A stretch of DNA of 44,825 nt from Thauera carbonicopians (GTDB taxonomy: Bacteria; Pseudomonadota; Gammaproteobacteria; Burkholderiales; Rhodocyclaceae): the NCBI RefSeq assembly GCF_025699485.1, contig NZ_JANUXN010000025.1:1-44825 (forward strand), in the 5' to 3' direction. Positions within the stretch are counted from its first letter, which is position 1, and every line of letters begins with the position of its first letter. Shown in pieces: positions 1 through 9,055 of this stretch. The notes below the pieces were generated by a model that did not search any database, was not told the origin of the DNA, and worked only from the letters and a program-made list of their open reading frames with translations. The translations under genes and the position numbers were made by a program.

Positions 1-101
<101 letters not shown>

Positions 102-635
102 GCCGACACGGTTGACCGCACCGACGCCGCGCACCGCCAGCAGCTTGCGCGACACCTCGTGGTCGACGAACCACGACAGCGCCTCGTCGTCCATGCGCGG
201 CGAGCGGATGGTGAAGGCCAGCACCGGCGTGCCGGCGAGATCGACCTTGTTCACCACCGGGTCGCGCAGGTCGCCCGGCAGGTCGGCGCGCACGCTGGCG
301 ACCGCCGAACGCACGTCGTCCACCGCCTCCTGCACCGGCTTTTCCAGGCGGAACTCGGCGGTGATCAGCACGCTGCCGTCCTGCACCTTGGTGTAGATGT
401 GCTTGAGCCCGGACTGGGTCGCGATCGAATCCTCGATCTTGCGCGCAACGTCGTTCTCCAGTTGCGACGGCGTCGCCCCCGGCAGCACCGCCGACACCGT
501 CACCGACGGCAGGTCGATGTCGGGGAAGTTCTGGATCTTCATCGCGCCGAAGGACAGCAGGCCGGCAAAGCTGAGCAGCACGAACAGCATCGCCGCCGGA
601 ATCGGGTTGCGGATGGACCACGCCGAAACGTTCAT
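102..635 (-). CDS. RND efflux pump inner-membrane subunit, N-terminal part
   Basis: About 178 residues of an AcrB/MexB-type proton-driven efflux pump are visible, starting MNVSAWSIRNPIPAAMLF. After one transmembrane helix the first periplasmic porter segment follows, with the family-typical stretches FPDIDLPSVTVSAVLPGA and GLKHIYTKVQDGS. The reading frame ends in the poly-C block rather than at a stop codon, so the gene is cut by the end of the sequence, not by mutation; full family members are about 1,000 residues or more. It starts 12 bases after the stop of the adaptor gene and surely shares its transcript. Substrate class cannot be told from this fragment. Confidence 0.85.
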
Positions 636-647
636 CGCCCGCGATCC

Positions 648-1805
648 TCAGCGCGCCGCCGGGGTGGTGGCCGCCGCCGCACCGGCTGGCGGAGCGCCGG
701 CAGAGTCGGCCACGCGCACCAGATCACCATCGTTCAGGAAGCCCGCGCCGGCCACCACCACCCTCGCCTCGTCCGCCAGGCCATCGAGGATCTCGACCCG
801 GTCGCCGGCGCGCCGGCCGGTGCTTACCTTCAACTGTGCGACGCGGCTGTCCTCGCCGACGCTGAACACGTAGCTGAAGGCCTCGCGCACCACCACGGCC
901 TGCTGCGGCACGGTCAGCGCCTCGGCCTGGCCCAGCTCGAACTCGCCGCGCGCGAACATGCCCGCCTTCGCCAGCCCGGCCTCGGCGCCACGTGTCGGCA
1001 GATCGACATAGACGAGGCCGAAGCGCGTCTGCGCATCGACCGTCGGCGCCACCATGCGCAGCTTGCCGTGCAGCCGGCTGCCGTCGGCCAGCGTCAGCGC
1101 CACGGTCTGGCCGGCACGGACGCGGCCGATCTCGGCCTCGGTCAGCCGCGCGCGCCATTCCAGCCTGCTCTTGCGCACCATGCGGAACAGTTCGGTGCCA
1201 TTGCCCACCACCGCGCCCACGGTCGCGCTGCGGGCCGAGATCACACCGTCGTCCGGCGCCAGCACACGGGTGTGGCGCAGGTTCAGCTCGCGCGCCGCCA
1301 GCGTCGCGCGCGCCGAAGCAATACGGGCAGTGGAAGTCTTTTCGGCAGTCAGGAACTGCATCACCTGCTGTTCGCTCATCGCACCGCTGTCGCGCAGCGC
1401 ACGCGCGCGTCCGGCATTGGCGGCGGCCTCCGCCGCACCGGCTTCCGCTTCGAGCAGCACCGCGCGCGCCTGTTCAGCTTCGGCACGCGGCATCTCGTCG
1501 TCGAACACCGCCAGCACCTGGCCGGCACGCACCACGTCGCCCACGTCCGCCCGCACTTCGAGCAGGCGCTGCCCGCCGATCGCCGCACCGACGCTGGCTT
1601 CCTGCCAGGCGGCGACGTCGCCGTTGGCCACCAGCCGCTGCGGTAGTTGCATGCGCTCGGGCCGGGCCACGCTCACCGTCAGCGCCGGACGTGGCGCGGA
1701 CACCTGGTCGCCGGCATCGGCAGCCGAAACGCCGGACAGCGGCACGGCCAGCATCGCGGCCAGTGCGGCCACGGACAGGGCGATACGGATGGATTTGTCG
1801 TTCAT
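648..1805 (-). CDS. RND efflux periplasmic adaptor (HlyD/AcrA family)
   Basis: This 385-residue membrane-fusion protein would bridge the inner-membrane pump encoded just downstream and an outer-membrane channel. The N-terminus has a Sec signal peptide (about residues 1-29, hydrophobic core AALAAMLAVPLSGV, ending SAADA). The barrel-sandwich/lipoyl halves flank an alanine- and glutamate-rich alpha-helical hairpin around residues 110-165. The C-terminal part has the beta-barrel and membrane-proximal domains, with LTVPQQAVVVREAFSYVF typical of the family. The last 20 residues are Ala/Pro rich. It lies 74 bases after lnt on the same strand and 12 bases before the pump gene, so it is the first gene of an efflux operon. 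No outer-membrane channel gene is seen in the window. Confidence 0.88.
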   Translation of the reverse strand: MNDKSIRIALSVAALAAMLAVPLSGVSAADAGDQVSAPRPALTVSVARPERMQLPQRLVANGDVAAWQEASVGAAIGGQRLLEVRADVGDVVRAGQVLAVFDDEMPRAEAEQARAVLLEAEAGAAEAAANAGRARALRDSGAMSEQQVMQFLTAEKTSTARIASARATLAARELNLRHTRVLAPDDGVISARSATVGAVVGNGTELFRMVRKSRLEWRARLTEAEIGRVRAGQTVALTLADGSRLHGKLRMVAPTVDAQTRFGLVYVDLPTRGAEAGLAKAGMFARGEFELGQAEALTVPQQAVVVREAFSYVFSVGEDSRVAQLKVSTGRRAGDRVEILDGLADEARVVVAGAGFLNDGDLVRVADSAGAPPAGAAAATTPAAR

Positions 1806-1879
1806 CTGGATGGCGGCGCGCCGGCGCCGGCGAGGAATGTCATGTGCAGACCGGGATTATGACATCAGCCGCAGCTCCA

Positions 1880-3379
1880 TCACCTGCGCAAGGATCCGGC
1901 ACGCCGCAACATTGCGAGCACCAGCAGCAGCACGCCGGCGAGCAGCGCCGGAGCGTTGCCGAAACGGACGTAAGGCGTCGTGCCCTCGTAGCCCTGCACG
2001 CTGACGCGCAGCACACCGCGCTCGAACGCGGGCAGCACATCCGTCACGCGGCCATCGGGCTGCACCAGCGCGGTCATGCCGGTGTTGGTCGAGCGCAGCA
2101 TGGGGCGGCCGGTTTCCAGCGCGCGCGCGCGGGCGATCTGCAGATGCTGGGGCTGGGCGAAGGAGTCGCCGTACCAGGCGAGGTTGGAGATGTTGAGCAT
2201 CAGCGTCGCCTGCGGCAGCGTGCGGATGATCTCGGCGCCGAACAGGTCTTCGTAGCAGATGTTGAGCGCGATGCGCTGCCCGCCGAGCGCCATCGGCGGC
2301 TGGTCGGACGCGCCGCGGGTCTGGTCGGACATCGGGATGCTGGCCAGACGGTAGAACCAGCCGAACAGCGGTGGCGAGTATTCGCCGAAAGGCACCAGAT
2401 GCTGCTTGGCGTAGTGCTGCACCGGCGCACTGCCGATGCTGAGCGCGGCGTTGTAGATGCGTCCGGCCTCGTCGCGGCGGAAGGCACCGAGCACCAGGTC
2501 GCCGCCCGCACCGGCGGCGAAGCCGGCCAGCGCTTCCAGATAGCCTTCGGGCAGCAGATCGAGCAGGGTCGGCAGCGTGGTTTCGGGCAGCACCAGGATG
2601 GCGGGCGGATCCGGGCGGGTGAACTCGTCGCGCACCAGGGCGAAATTGTCGCGCAGCACGTCGGTGAAGCGTTCGGCATCCCATTTCAGGCTCTGGTCGA
2701 AATTGGTCTGCGCCAGCGCGATGTCCACAGGCTGGCCGGCAGCCGTGGTCCAGGCCTGGCCACGCAAGCCTGCGCCGGCTGCCAGCAGGACCACCACCAC
2801 GGCCAGGGCACCGAGCCGCTGCCGCCGGGCCGTCTTCCGCCAATCGGTCAGCGCCGCCAGCGCGGACAGGAAAGCCAGCAGTCCGCCAACGCCGTAGATG
2901 CCGAGCACCGGCAGCCAGCCCGCCAGCGGGCTGGGCGGCGTCTGCGAATAAGCAACGGCCAGCCACGGGAAACCAGTCAGGGCTACGCCGCGCAGCCATT
3001 CGGCGAGCAGCCAGAGCGCACCGAACACGGCCGCGGCGGAAAGTACTCCCGGGCCGCGCAGCCGCACGAACAGCGCTCCTGCCAGCGCCGGGTACAGCGC
3101 GAGATAGGCGCAGAACAGTGCAATCGCCAGCCCGGCCAGCGGCGCCGGCATGCCGCCATAGCGCTCGAGCGCGACATACAGCCAGGACACGCCGGCGATG
3201 AAAGCGCCCCAGCCCCAGGCGAAGCCGATCAGGAAGCCGTCGCGCGTCCGCCCGGCGCGTGCCAGCAGGCCCGCCAGCACGGCAAGGCTGGCGAACATCA
3301 GCGGAAACCAGCCGAACGGCTCGAACGCCAGCACGCTGGCCGCGCCCGCCAGCAGGGCGAATACCAGGCGAGTCCGCAT
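1880..3379 (-). CDS. lnt: apolipoprotein N-acyltransferase
   Basis: Lnt adds the third acyl chain to the N-terminal cysteine of outer-membrane lipoproteins, in the inner membrane. The 499-residue length is usual. Residues 1-205 hold about six membrane helices, followed by a nitrilase-type domain (about 215-460) and one last helix. The catalytic triad of the family is visible: E266 in VLPETTLP, K325 in YAKQHLVPFGEY and C375 in NICYEDLF, with a further E333. Its ATG overlaps the TGA of corC by one base (TGATG), so the two are translationally coupled. The corC-lnt order is conserved across many proteobacteria. Confidence 0.95.
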   Translation of the reverse strand: MRTRLVFALLAGAASVLAFEPFGWFPLMFASLAVLAGLLARAGRTRDGFLIGFAWGWGAFIAGVSWLYVALERYGGMPAPLAGLAIALFCAYLALYPALAGALFVRLRGPGVLSAAAVFGALWLLAEWLRGVALTGFPWLAVAYSQTPPSPLAGWLPVLGIYGVGGLLAFLSALAALTDWRKTARRQRLGALAVVVVLLAAGAGLRGQAWTTAAGQPVDIALAQTNFDQSLKWDAERFTDVLRDNFALVRDEFTRPDPPAILVLPETTLPTLLDLLPEGYLEALAGFAAGAGGDLVLGAFRRDEAGRIYNAALSIGSAPVQHYAKQHLVPFGEYSPPLFGWFYRLASIPMSDQTRGASDQPPMALGGQRIALNICYEDLFGAEIIRTLPQATLMLNISNLAWYGDSFAQPQHLQIARARALETGRPMLRSTNTGMTALVQPDGRVTDVLPAFERGVLRVSVQGYEGTTPYVRFGNAPALLAGVLLLVLAMLRRAGSLRR

Positions 3380-4236
3380 CAGGCGTCCGTCGCTCCGGCT
3401 TCTGGCGACGACGAAGGCGGCGGCAACACTTCGACTAGCACCGAGTGCAGCCGCCGGGTGTCGGCGCGCAGCACCTGGAAGCGCAGCCCAGCCAGTTCGA
3501 CGGTGTCGCCGCGCTGCGGCAGGCGGCCGAAGCGGCGCATCAGCAGGCCGCCGACGGTCTCGTATTCGTCGTCGCAGAACGCCGTCGAGAACGCCTTGTT
3601 GAAGTCCTCGATGGCGGTGGTGGCCTTGACGCGGTAGCGGCCGTTGTAGGCCAGGCGGATGTTGTCGCCGCTGTCGTCGAGATCGTGCTCGTCCTCGATC
3701 TCGCCGACGATCTGTTCCAGCACGTCCTCGATGGTCACCAGGCCGGCGACGCCGCCGTATTCATCGACGACGATCGCCATGTGGTTGTGGCTGGCGCGGA
3801 ATTCGCGCAGCAGCACGTTGAGGCGCTTGGATTCGGGAATGAAGACCGCCGGCCGCAGCAGGCCGGGCAGGTCGAACTCGCGTCCGGCGAAATGGCGCAG
3901 CAGGTCCTTGGCCAGCAGGATGCCGACGATGTCGTCCTTGCCGCCGCCGATCACCGGAAAGCGCGAATGCCCGGTATCGACGACGAAGCCGGCGATCTCT
4001 TCGACCGGGCTGTCGAGGCACACGCAATCCATCTGCGCGCGCGGCACCATGACGTCGTGGGCCTGCATGTCGGCAACCTGCAGCGCGCCTTCAATGATCG
4101 ACAAGGCGTCGGCGTCGAGCAGGTCGCGCTCGAAAGCGGCTTGCAGCAGGGCGAAGAGGTCGTCGCGGTCTTCCGGCTCACGCGACAGCAGCGCGGCGAC
4201 GCGCTCGATGAATGAAGGTTTTCCAGGACTATCCAT
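3379..4236 (-). CDS. corC: CorC/YbeX family CBS-domain protein
   Basis: The protein has 286 residues from ATG at 4236 (MDSPGKPSFIERV), the usual length. A longer frame reaches upstream but its extra part is Arg/Gly-rich with no family resemblance, so I reject it. Two CBS domains span roughly residues 66-190 (HDVMVPRAQMDCVC, HNHMAIVVDEYGGVAGLVTIED), followed by a transporter-associated CorC/HlyC C-terminal domain (about 205-285). The family is linked to magnesium and cobalt efflux and, in ybeZYX operons, to ribosome or RNA metabolism; the biochemical activity is not settled. It lies 59 bases after ybeY and overlaps lnt by one base. Confidence 0.92.
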   Translation of the reverse strand: MDSPGKPSFIERVAALLSREPEDRDDLFALLQAAFERDLLDADALSIIEGALQVADMQAHDVMVPRAQMDCVCLDSPVEEIAGFVVDTGHSRFPVIGGGKDDIVGILLAKDLLRHFAGREFDLPGLLRPAVFIPESKRLNVLLREFRASHNHMAIVVDEYGGVAGLVTIEDVLEQIVGEIEDEHDLDDSGDNIRLAYNGRYRVKATTAIEDFNKAFSTAFCDDEYETVGGLLMRRFGRLPQRGDTVELAGLRFQVLRADTRRLHSVLVEVLPPPSSSPEAGATDA

Positions 4237-4295
4237 GTCGGTGGATGGCGGTTCCGCGGGCGGCGCCTGCCGACCCGCCATCGCCCGGCATGCAG

Positions 4296-5057
4296 TCAGG
4301 CATAGGGATCGGCGTAGCCGAGGCCACCGAGGATATCCGTCTCGAGTTTTTCCATTTCCAGGGCATCGACCTCGATCTCGTGGTCGTGGCCCTGAAGGTG
4401 CAACATACCATGCACCACCAGATGGGCGAAATGCGCTTCCAGCGTCTTGCCCTGCTCGGCTGCCTCGCGCACCACCACCGGCACGCACAGCACCAGGTCG
4501 CCGGTCAGCGGCCCATCGCCACCCGCGCACGCAGCGGGCATCGCCTCACCTTCACCATAGACGAAGGTGAGCACGTTGGTGGCGTAGTCCTTGCCGCGGA
4601 AACCGCGGTTCAGTTCGCGCCCTTCGGCCTCGCCCACCAGCCGCACGGTGACTTCGGCATCGCGCAGCAGGGCGGCCTGCGCCCAGCGGCGGATGGCGTG
4701 CTTCTTGGGTGCGTTGGCCTTGTCGACGCCTTCGACCGCCTTCTGCACGGCCAGCTTCAACACCGGCGGACTGTCGCCTTGCGGCAGATCGATCGGCTCG
4801 GCTTCCTCGACCGGCAGCAGGTCGTGCTGCAGATCCACCCGCAGCGTCAGCACGTTGCAGGCCGCGGGCTGCAGCGACAGCAGCGGCACGACATCCTCGC
4901 CGGCGCAGTCGGCTTCGATCTCCAGATCGCCCCAGGGCTCCCCGGGCAGGCTCAGCAGCAGGCGGCGGCCGTCGCCCAGCTCGATCTCCAGGCGCTCGGC
5001 CTTGATCCGCGTCGTCCTGCCGTCGGCATCGACCGCAAGAATCCTGCTCCTACCCAT
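4296..5057 (-). CDS. ybeY: endoribonuclease YbeY with N-terminal extension
   Basis: YbeY is a zinc-dependent RNase needed for 16S rRNA 3'-end maturation. The metal motif H-x3-H-x5-H is present as [11 protein letters not shown] (H216, H220, H226), with the conserved R154 in [13 protein letters not shown]. The protein has 253 residues from ATG at 5057, about 95 more than a standard YbeY. The YbeY-like part starts near residue 98; residues 1-95 form a separate-looking domain rich in charged and leucine residues, with good codon usage. The ATG overlaps the end of phoH by 8 bases (phoH stop at 5050-5052), which supports this start. I see no ATG in the linker that would give a standard-length YbeY; a GTG or TTG there cannot be excluded. 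Confidence 0.88.
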   Translation of the reverse strand: MGRSRILAVDADGRTTRIKAERLEIELGDGRRLLLSLPGEPWGDLEIEADCAGEDVVPLLSLQPAACNVLTLRVDLQHDLLPVEEAEPIDLPQGDSPPVLKLAVQKAVEGVDKANAPKKHAIRRWAQAALLRDAEVTVRLVGEAEGRELNRGFRGKDYATNVLTFVYGEGEAMPAACAGGDGPLTGDLVLCVPVVVREAAEQGKTLEAHFAHLVVHGMLHLQGHDHEIEVDALEMEKLETDILGGLGYADPYA

Positions 5058-6075
5058 TTTTTCGTTCGCCGCTTTCGGCATCCTTGTCTTCCTCGTCCTT
5101 GGCTTGGGCACCGGCCGCCGCCTTCGCGCGCTCCAGGCGGGCGGCCTCATTGTCGTAAGCTTCGACGATGCGTGCGACAAGCGGATGACGGACGACATCT
5201 TCCTTGCGGAATTCGGTGAAAGCGATGCCGCGCACGCCGGCCAGCACCTGCTGGGCCTCCTTCAGGCCGCTGCGCTGGCCGCGCACCAGGTCGACCTGGG
5301 TGAGGTCGCCGGTGACCACCGCCTTGGCACCGAAACCGATGCGGGTGAGGAACATCTTCATCTGCTCGGGCGTGGTGTTCTGCGCCTCGTCGAGGATGAT
5401 GAAGGCGTTGTTGAGCGTGCGCCCGCGCATGAAGGCCAGCGGCGCGATCTCGATCAGGCTGCGCTCGAACAGCTTGCCGACGCGCTCGAAGCCCATCAGG
5501 TCGTAGAGTGCGTCGTACAGCGGCCGCAGGTAGGGATCGACTTTCTGCGCCAGGTCGCCGGGCAGGAAACCCAGGCGCTCGCCGGCCTCGACCGCCGGGC
5601 GGGTCAACACGATGCGTTCGACCAGTTCGCGCTCGAAGGCATCGACCGCGCAGGCCACCGCCAGATAGGTCTTGCCGGTGCCGGCAGGGCCGATGCCGAA
5701 GGTGATGTCGTGCTCCTGGATATTGCGCAGGTACTCCACCTGGCGCGGCGTACGGCCGTGCAGTTCGTTGCGGCGGGTCATCAGCACCGGCGAAGCCGCG
5801 GTGGCTTCGCCGCGGTTGGCGATCTCGACCAGGCCGAGCTGGACTTCGTCGAAGGACAGATCGTTTTCGGTCCGCTCGTAGAAATGCTTCAGCGCCATCT
5901 CGCCGCGCAGCACCTGGGCCGGATGGCCGTTCAGCGTGAACTGCTCGCCGCGGCGGGCGATGGTGATGTCGAAGGAGTTCTCGATCTGGCGCAGGTTCTC
6001 GTCGAGCGCGCCACAAAGCTTGGCGAGCCGGGCGTTGTCCGCCGGCTCGAAGAAGACATCCAGGGTTTTCGCCAT
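5050..6075 (-). CDS. ybeZ: PhoH-like ATPase YbeZ
   Basis: This 341-residue PhoH-family P-loop ATPase works with YbeY in RNA processing in related bacteria. Walker A is GPAGTGKT (residues 129-136) and Walker B is [10 protein letters not shown] (D229, E230); [11 protein letters not shown] is the sensor region. An N-terminal domain of about 110 residues precedes the ATPase, and the C-terminal 30 residues are charged and probably disordered. The ATG directly follows the miaB stop with no gap (TGAATG), and the stop lies inside the first codons of ybeY, so miaB-ybeZ-ybeY-corC-lnt form one minus-strand operon. Confidence 0.95.
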   Translation of the reverse strand: MAKTLDVFFEPADNARLAKLCGALDENLRQIENSFDITIARRGEQFTLNGHPAQVLRGEMALKHFYERTENDLSFDEVQLGLVEIANRGEATAASPVLMTRRNELHGRTPRQVEYLRNIQEHDITFGIGPAGTGKTYLAVACAVDAFERELVERIVLTRPAVEAGERLGFLPGDLAQKVDPYLRPLYDALYDLMGFERVGKLFERSLIEIAPLAFMRGRTLNNAFIILDEAQNTTPEQMKMFLTRIGFGAKAVVTGDLTQVDLVRGQRSGLKEAQQVLAGVRGIAFTEFRKEDVVRHPLVARIVEAYDNEAARLERAKAAAGAQAKDEEDKDAESGERKNG

Positions 6076-7428
6076 TCAGGATTCCCGGGTGATGATCTCG
6101 CCGCGCAGGCTGTGCGGCAGGGCGGCGGTGATGCGCACGTCGATGAACTGGTCGATCAGGCGGCCGCGGTTCAGCGAAGGCGCGGCGAAGTTGACCACGC
6201 GGTTGTTGTCGGTGCGGCCCATCAGCTCCTCGTCGGCGTTCTTGCGCGCCGCGCCTTCGACCAGGATGCGCTGCACGCTGCCGACCATGGCCTGGCTGTT
6301 GGTCTGGTACTGCTCGTCGATGCGCTTCTGCAGCCGCGCCAGCCAGGCGAGCTTGGTCTCCTGCGGCACCGTGTCTTCGAGATCGGCCGCCGGCGTGCCG
6401 GGGCGGGCGCTGTAGACGAAGCTGAAGGAACCGTCGAAGCCGATGTCGTCGATCAGCTTCATGGTCTTGTCGAAGTCCGCCTCGGTTTCGCCCGGAAAGC
6501 CGACGATGAAATCCGAGGTCAGCGACAGGTCCGGCCGCGCCGCGCGCAGCTTGCGCACCACCGACTTGAACTCCAGCACCGAATAGCCGCGCTTCATCGC
6601 CGCCAGCACCCGATCCGACCCGGACTGCACCGGCAGATGCAGTTGCGACACCAACTTGGGGATGGTGGCGTAGCAGTCGATCAGGCGCTGCGTCATCTCG
6701 CGCGGGTGCGAGGTGGTATAGCGGATGCGCTCGATGCCGGGCATTTCCGCCACGCATTCGAGCAGGAAGGCGAAGTCGCCCTCCTCGCCCGCTTCGCGCA
6801 CCAGTTCGCCGCGCCAGGCATTGACGTTCTGGCCGAGCAGGGTCACTTCCTTGACGCCCTGCGCGGTCAGGCCGGCGATCTCGGTCAGGATGTCGTCGAG
6901 CGGGCGCGACACTTCCTCGCCGCGGGTATAGGGCACGACACAGAAGGTGCAGTACTTGGAACAGCCTTCCATGATCGACACGAAGGCGCTGGCGCCTTCG
7001 ACCCGCGCCGGCGGCATGGCGTCGAACTTCTCGATCTCGGGGAAGGAAATATCGACCTGCGAGCGGCCGGTGCGGCGGCGCGCCTCGATCAGCTTCGGCA
7101 GCCGGTGCAGGGTCTGCGGGCCGAACACCACGTCCACGTAAGGCGCGCGCTTGACGATGGCCTCGCCTTCCTGGCTCGCCACACAGCCGCCCACGCCGAT
7201 GATCAGGTCGGGCCGTGTCTGCTTCAGCAGCCGCACACGGCCGAGATCGTGGAACACCCGCTCCTGCGCCTTCTCGCGCACCGAGCAGGTGTTGAACAGG
7301 ATCACATCCGCTTCTTCGGGGTTGTCGGTCTTGACCAGCTCTTCGCCGGCCGCGAGCACGTCCGCCATCTTGTCGGAGTCGTACTCGTTCATCTGGCACC
7401 CGAAGGTGCGGATGTAGAGTTTCTTCAT
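6076..7428 (-). CDS. miaB: tRNA-2-methylthio-N6-isopentenyladenosine37 synthase MiaB
   Basis: MiaB adds the methylthio group at A37 of tRNAs that read UNN codons. The 450-residue protein shows the N-terminal MTTase domain with three cluster cysteines C11, C48 and C82 ([28 protein letters not shown]). The radical-SAM cluster motif C-x3-C-x2-C follows as CSKYCTFC (C156, C160, C163), and then a C-terminal TRAM domain (about 378-441). The start matches the family ([14 protein letters not shown]). It is the first gene of the miaB-ybeZ-ybeY-corC-lnt run; no strong ribosome site is seen ahead of its ATG. Confidence 0.96.
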   Translation of the reverse strand: MKKLYIRTFGCQMNEYDSDKMADVLAAGEELVKTDNPEEADVILFNTCSVREKAQERVFHDLGRVRLLKQTRPDLIIGVGGCVASQEGEAIVKRAPYVDVVFGPQTLHRLPKLIEARRRTGRSQVDISFPEIEKFDAMPPARVEGASAFVSIMEGCSKYCTFCVVPYTRGEEVSRPLDDILTEIAGLTAQGVKEVTLLGQNVNAWRGELVREAGEEGDFAFLLECVAEMPGIERIRYTTSHPREMTQRLIDCYATIPKLVSQLHLPVQSGSDRVLAAMKRGYSVLEFKSVVRKLRAARPDLSLTSDFIVGFPGETEADFDKTMKLIDDIGFDGSFSFVYSARPGTPAADLEDTVPQETKLAWLARLQKRIDEQYQTNSQAMVGSVQRILVEGAARKNADEELMGRTDNNRVVNFAAPSLNRGRLIDQFIDVRITAALPHSLRGEIITRES

Positions 7429-7463
7429 CGAGGAAATTCAGTCACGGCGTCACTGCGATGACG

Positions 7464-7790
7464 CTAGCGCTTGGGGTCGGGAACGGCAGCTTCTTCGGGC
7501 GTGAGGATCCACACCCGATGCACTTGCCCATGCTTGTCGAACTTGACGCGCACCTTGTATTCGCCCCGGATGTGCGAAGGCAGCACGATGCGGTTGTAGG
7601 TGTTGCGGATCTGCGCGCCCGGGCTCAGCGCGGCCGGCTGGTCGTCGACCAGCACGGTGCCCGCGGAGGCGAAGGTCATCGTGGTCTTGCGGGCATCTTC
7701 CGGAAACGCCCGCGATGGCGCGGCGTGCGCCGCCGAACCGGGCGCCCCAGCCAGCGACAGCAGCAGAAGTGAGAAGGGAATCTTGCGCAA
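7464..7790 (-). CDS. small exported protein of unknown function
   Basis: I do not recognise a named family. From a TTG at 7790 the product is 108 residues with a clean Sec signal peptide (RKIPFSLLLLSLAG, ending SAAHA). The mature part of about 85 residues is predicted mainly beta, with TVLVDDQPAALSPG and EYKVRVKFDKHGQVHRVW, suggesting a small periplasmic beta-fold. In-frame ATG codons at 7859 and 7847 would add a 20-30 residue leader before the hydrophobic core, which is long for a signal peptide; the start is therefore uncertain. It lies 35 bases upstream of miaB on the same strand. A short inverted repeat (GCGTCA/TGACGC, 7447-7464) overlaps its stop codon. Confidence 0.6.
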   Translation of the reverse strand: MRKIPFSLLLLSLAGAPGSAAHAAPSRAFPEDARKTTMTFASAGTVLVDDQPAALSPGAQIRNTYNRIVLPSHIRGEYKVRVKFDKHGQVHRVWILTPEEAAVPDPKR

Positions 7791-7962
7791 AACGTCAGCC
7801 GGCAATGACCGGCAGGCTACGTGAACAAGCTTGGGATTTTCACCCATGGAGAGCGCCATGTCAACGCAAAACCCTTTATAAATCAACCGCTACGCAGAAA
7901 GAAAAGGTACGGCGGCACGACACGGCCGCTATCGCGGCCCACGATCGCGCAGACTACGCCTA

Positions 7963-7992
7963 TTGACGCCCTCCCGCTCGACCCGCTATATT
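7963..7992 (+). promoter_or_regulatory. sigma70-type promoter of tRNA-Met
   Basis: TTGACG (7963-7968) and TATATT (7987-7992) are separated by 18 bases, close to the sigma70 consensus, and end 13 bases before the first tRNA base. A GC-rich discriminator (GCGCGC) follows the -10 box, as is common at stringently controlled stable-RNA promoters. Function is inferred from sequence and position. Confidence 0.75.
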
Positions 7993-8005
7993 TGCGCGCT
8001 CTGTT

Positions 8006-8082
8006 GGTGATGTAGCTCAGACGGTTAGAGCGACGGATTCATAACCCGTAGGTCGGCGGTTCGATTCCGCCCATCACCACCA
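8006..8082 (+). tRNA. tRNA-Met (anticodon CAT)
   Basis: A complete 77-base cloverleaf with the CCA end encoded. The acceptor arm is GGTGATG (8006-8012) pairing with CATCACC (8072-8078), the discriminator is A8079 and CCA is 8080-8082. The T arm is GGCGG/CCGCC with loop TTCGATT. The anticodon loop TTCATAA gives CAT. The anticodon stem has one A-C mismatch next to the loop. Acceptor pairing G1-C72 and overall likeness to betaproteobacterial elongator Met tRNAs favour elongator tRNA-Met over initiator. A lysidine-modified tRNA-Ile2 also has a CAT anticodon and cannot be fully excluded. Confidence 0.95.
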
Positions 8083-8090
8083 AATTTCAG

Positions 8091-8118
8091 CGCCCAGCCT
8101 TTTCCGGCTGGGCGTTTT
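8091..8118 (+). terminator. intrinsic terminator of tRNA-Met
   Basis: A perfect 9-bp stem CGCCCAGCC (8091-8099) / GGCTGGGCG (8106-8114) with a six-base loop is followed at once by TTTT (8115-8118). It begins 8 bases after the tRNA CCA end, as expected for a single-gene tRNA unit. Confidence 0.9.
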
Positions 8119-8215
8119 CATTTCGGGACTGCTCTCGCACAAGCGGTCGACGATGATCAGCCCGGGCTGGCACGGCCCGAGATCCACCAGGCGCAGCATT
8201 GCCGCTGACGATGCC

Positions 8216-9055
8216 TTACTGCACCCTGTGGCGGATCGTCGCCTCCCAGGGCCGCAATCCGTTGACCATCCCTCGCATCCGGTCGCCGTCGACCTCCCCG
8301 ATGTACAAATCGTTTCCTATATAGAACCGGACTTGCGCACCGGCAAGGCGCCCATTGCTGAGCGGACGCGCCGAAGTGCCATCGTGCAACACGCCGTCGA
8401 AGGTCTGGAAGTTCTGGGTCAGTTCGAGCCGCCTGCCACCGATCTCCCAGGTTCCGGCGACCTTGGCCGGAACGGTCCACTTCAGCGCGTAGCAATACGA
8501 TTCGCAACCTTCGGTCACCTGATCCGTCTCGTCCGGCAGCCAGTCCCCCATGTCGAAGGAGTTGGCGACGATTCTGGTGCCCGGCGGCATGTCCAGCAGG
8601 ATCGGACGCAGCTTCACGTTCAGGGTCGGCAGCAGAAACAGCGTGACGACCGTAGCCTCCGAGAAGTCGGACTGGAAGATGTCCGCCTGCTCGAAAGTGG
8701 CCCGCGCTGCGACGCCTTCCGCCTCCGCCTGCCGCCTGGCCAGCGCCACCAGGTCGGGGTTGAATTCGATTCCCCGGGCCGTCGCGCCGCGTTTGGCGGC
8801 AGTGATCACCATCCTGCCATCGCCGGAGCCCAGATCGACCAGGCGGTCCTGCGGCGTGAGCTGCGCCATGTCCAGCATGCGGTTCACCAGCGCCTGCGAC
8901 GTGGGGAGCCAGACCACGTCCTTGCCGGCTTGCCCTAGCTTCGGAGCGTAAGCTTTCGCTGCTGGCCGAGTGCCGCTCTCCGCCCGGACGGCCGTACCGC
9001 CGAATGCCACGGTGGAAGCCACGGCGGCGATGAGGAATCCACGCAGTACTTTCAT
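8216..9055 (-). CDS. exported class I SAM-dependent methyltransferase
   Basis: The 279-residue protein starts with a clear Sec signal peptide (MKVLRGFLIAAVASTVAFGG, probable cleavage after AVRA, residue 25). A Rossmann methyltransferase domain follows, with motif I VDLGSGDG (73-80) and the acidic IEFNP end of strand 2 (96-100). From about residue 190 to the end there is a beta-rich tail (AGTWEIGGRRLELTQ, GNDLYIGEVDGDRMRG) resembling a small barrel or sandwich. A SAM enzyme sent to the periplasm is odd because SAM is cytoplasmic; the substrate is unknown. Its ATG overlaps the stop of the upstream permease gene by four bases (ATGA), so the two are translationally coupled. A strong methyltransferase assignment; role unknown. 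Confidence 0.8.
   Translation of the reverse strand: MKVLRGFLIAAVASTVAFGGTAVRAESGTRPAAKAYAPKLGQAGKDVVWLPTSQALVNRMLDMAQLTPQDRLVDLGSGDGRMVITAAKRGATARGIEFNPDLVALARRQAEAEGVAARATFEQADIFQSDFSEATVVTLFLLPTLNVKLRPILLDMPPGTRIVANSFDMGDWLPDETDQVTEGCESYCYALKWTVPAKVAGTWEIGGRRLELTQNFQTFDGVLHDGTSARPLSNGRLAGAQVRFYIGNDLYIGEVDGDRMRGMVNGLRPWEATIRHRVQ

Noticed and set aside
992-3637. Long plus-strand open frame of about 880 codons opposite hlyD and lnt
   Set aside because: Its product is Arg/Ala/Gln/His-rich with no domain, as expected for the antisense frame of GC-rich genes; the minus strand holds lnt with a full catalytic triad.
4244-4282. GATGGCGG/CCGCCATC inverted repeat ahead of corC
   Set aside because: Eight-base arms with a 23-base GC-rich loop and no T run; expected often at this base composition.
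4591-7461. Plus-strand open frame of about 950 codons opposite ybeY, phoH and miaB
   Set aside because: Antisense shadow; all three minus-strand genes have intact family motifs and abutting starts and stops.
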